From contig JAJRRX010000530.1 in assembly GCA_024279075.1 (NCBI GenBank), positions 1 to 5,288 of the forward strand: 5,288 bases of DNA. The letters are read 5' to 3'. The notes below the pieces were generated by a model, which saw only the letters and a program-made list of their open reading frames with translations, had not been told where the DNA came from and made no database searches. Numbering within the stretch: the stretch's first letter is position 1; every line of letters begins with the position of its first letter. The stretch comes from Alphaproteobacteria bacterium. GTDB lineage: Bacteria > Pseudomonadota > Alphaproteobacteria > Rhodobacterales > Rhodobacteraceae. Shown here piece by piece: positions 5,082 through 5,288 of the stretch. A program made the translations under genes and the position numbers.

Positions 5082-5288
5082 GCCCATTCCTTTTTTTGGC
5101 GGATCATCGCGCCCCACAACCTTGGATTTTCTCTGGCGAATTTGATTCTTCGCGCTGTCGATCACCGATTGCGCCAGCTTTTGGGGCAGATGCCCATAAG
5201 CAAAGCTGCGCTCTTTGCCTTGGTTGGGCAGGGCGCGAATATCTGGGCCAGGCCAAGTGAATACATTCACCTCGCCCGTAATAATCCA
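5070..5288 (-). CDS. Hypothetical protein, C-terminal part (5' end outside window)
   Basis: The frame is open to the right edge and ends with TGA at 5072-5070, giving 72 visible residues. An in-frame GTG at 5270 exists, but the frame continues upstream (WIITGEV...), so the gene probably starts beyond the window. It contains FTWPGPDIRALPN, then SFAYGHLPQKLAQSVI and a very basic, low-complexity tail (RQRKSKVV and PPKKGMGKKG). The composition looks like a real protein and not a shadow frame: a conserved-looking W-P-G-P and G-x-LP segment and an amphipathic helix followed by a lysine-rich end that might bind nucleic acid. I do not recognise the family and no membrane segment is seen. It is read in the same direction as gspO-gspG, about 140-230 bases upstream of gspO depending on the gspO start. 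Confidence 0.6.
   Translation of the reverse strand, partial: WIITGEVNVFTWPGPDIRALPNQGKERSFAYGHLPQKLAQSVIDSAKNQIRQRKSKVVGRDDPPKKGMGKKG

Noticed and set aside
5012..5260. Plus-strand ORF of 82 codons starting in the right arm of the inverted repeat
   Set aside because: It is antisense to the more protein-like minus-strand frame ending at 5070, has no clear ribosome binding site or recognisable motif, and its composition looks like a shadow.

Overview
The window looks like the chromosome of a Gram-negative proteobacterium. It carries the pseudopilin block of a type II secretion system (T2SS) and the tail of an RHS/YD-repeat polymorphic toxin. The style of the RHS core is compatible with an alphaproteobacterium, but that placement is an impression and not a proof.

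Layout, left to right. Positions 1-528 hold the 3' end of an RHS protein: the end of the core, a pre-toxin-like linker, and a short C-terminus that looks cut off. It overlaps by ATGA with 525-2318, a complete NERD-nuclease/superfamily 1 helicase whose nuclease and ATPase motifs appear intact. Directly after the helicase stop, in the same frame, 2319-2579 encodes only the last 86 residues of GspF, the T2SS inner-membrane platform protein. The RHS-helicase segment therefore abuts a decapitated gspF, which suggests an insertion or rearrangement (or an assembly join) in a T2SS operon. Downstream, gspH, gspI and gspJ are intact and overlap one another (2560-3930).

On the minus strand, converging on gspJ, lies a two-gene unit: a short prepilin peptidase (gspO-like, 4840 or 4927 down to 4313) followed by gspG (4298-3888), which starts at TTG behind a strong ribosome binding site. 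The gspJ and gspG ends overlap antisense by 43 bp. The intergenic stretch 4928-5069 contains a striking imperfect inverted repeat (4926-4951 and 5001-5026) and possible promoter elements. The right edge (5070-5288, minus) holds the C-terminal part of a protein I do not recognise.

Working together: GspG is the major pseudopilin, GspH/I/J are minor pseudopilins of the tip, the peptidase processes all four, and GspF would anchor assembly. Within this window GspF cannot be made whole, so the system is either inactive here, complemented by another gspF copy, or the join is artefactual. The most notable points are the gspF junction, the RHS-tail/NERD-helicase coupling where an immunity gene would be expected, and a hairpin that masks the gspI ribosome binding site.
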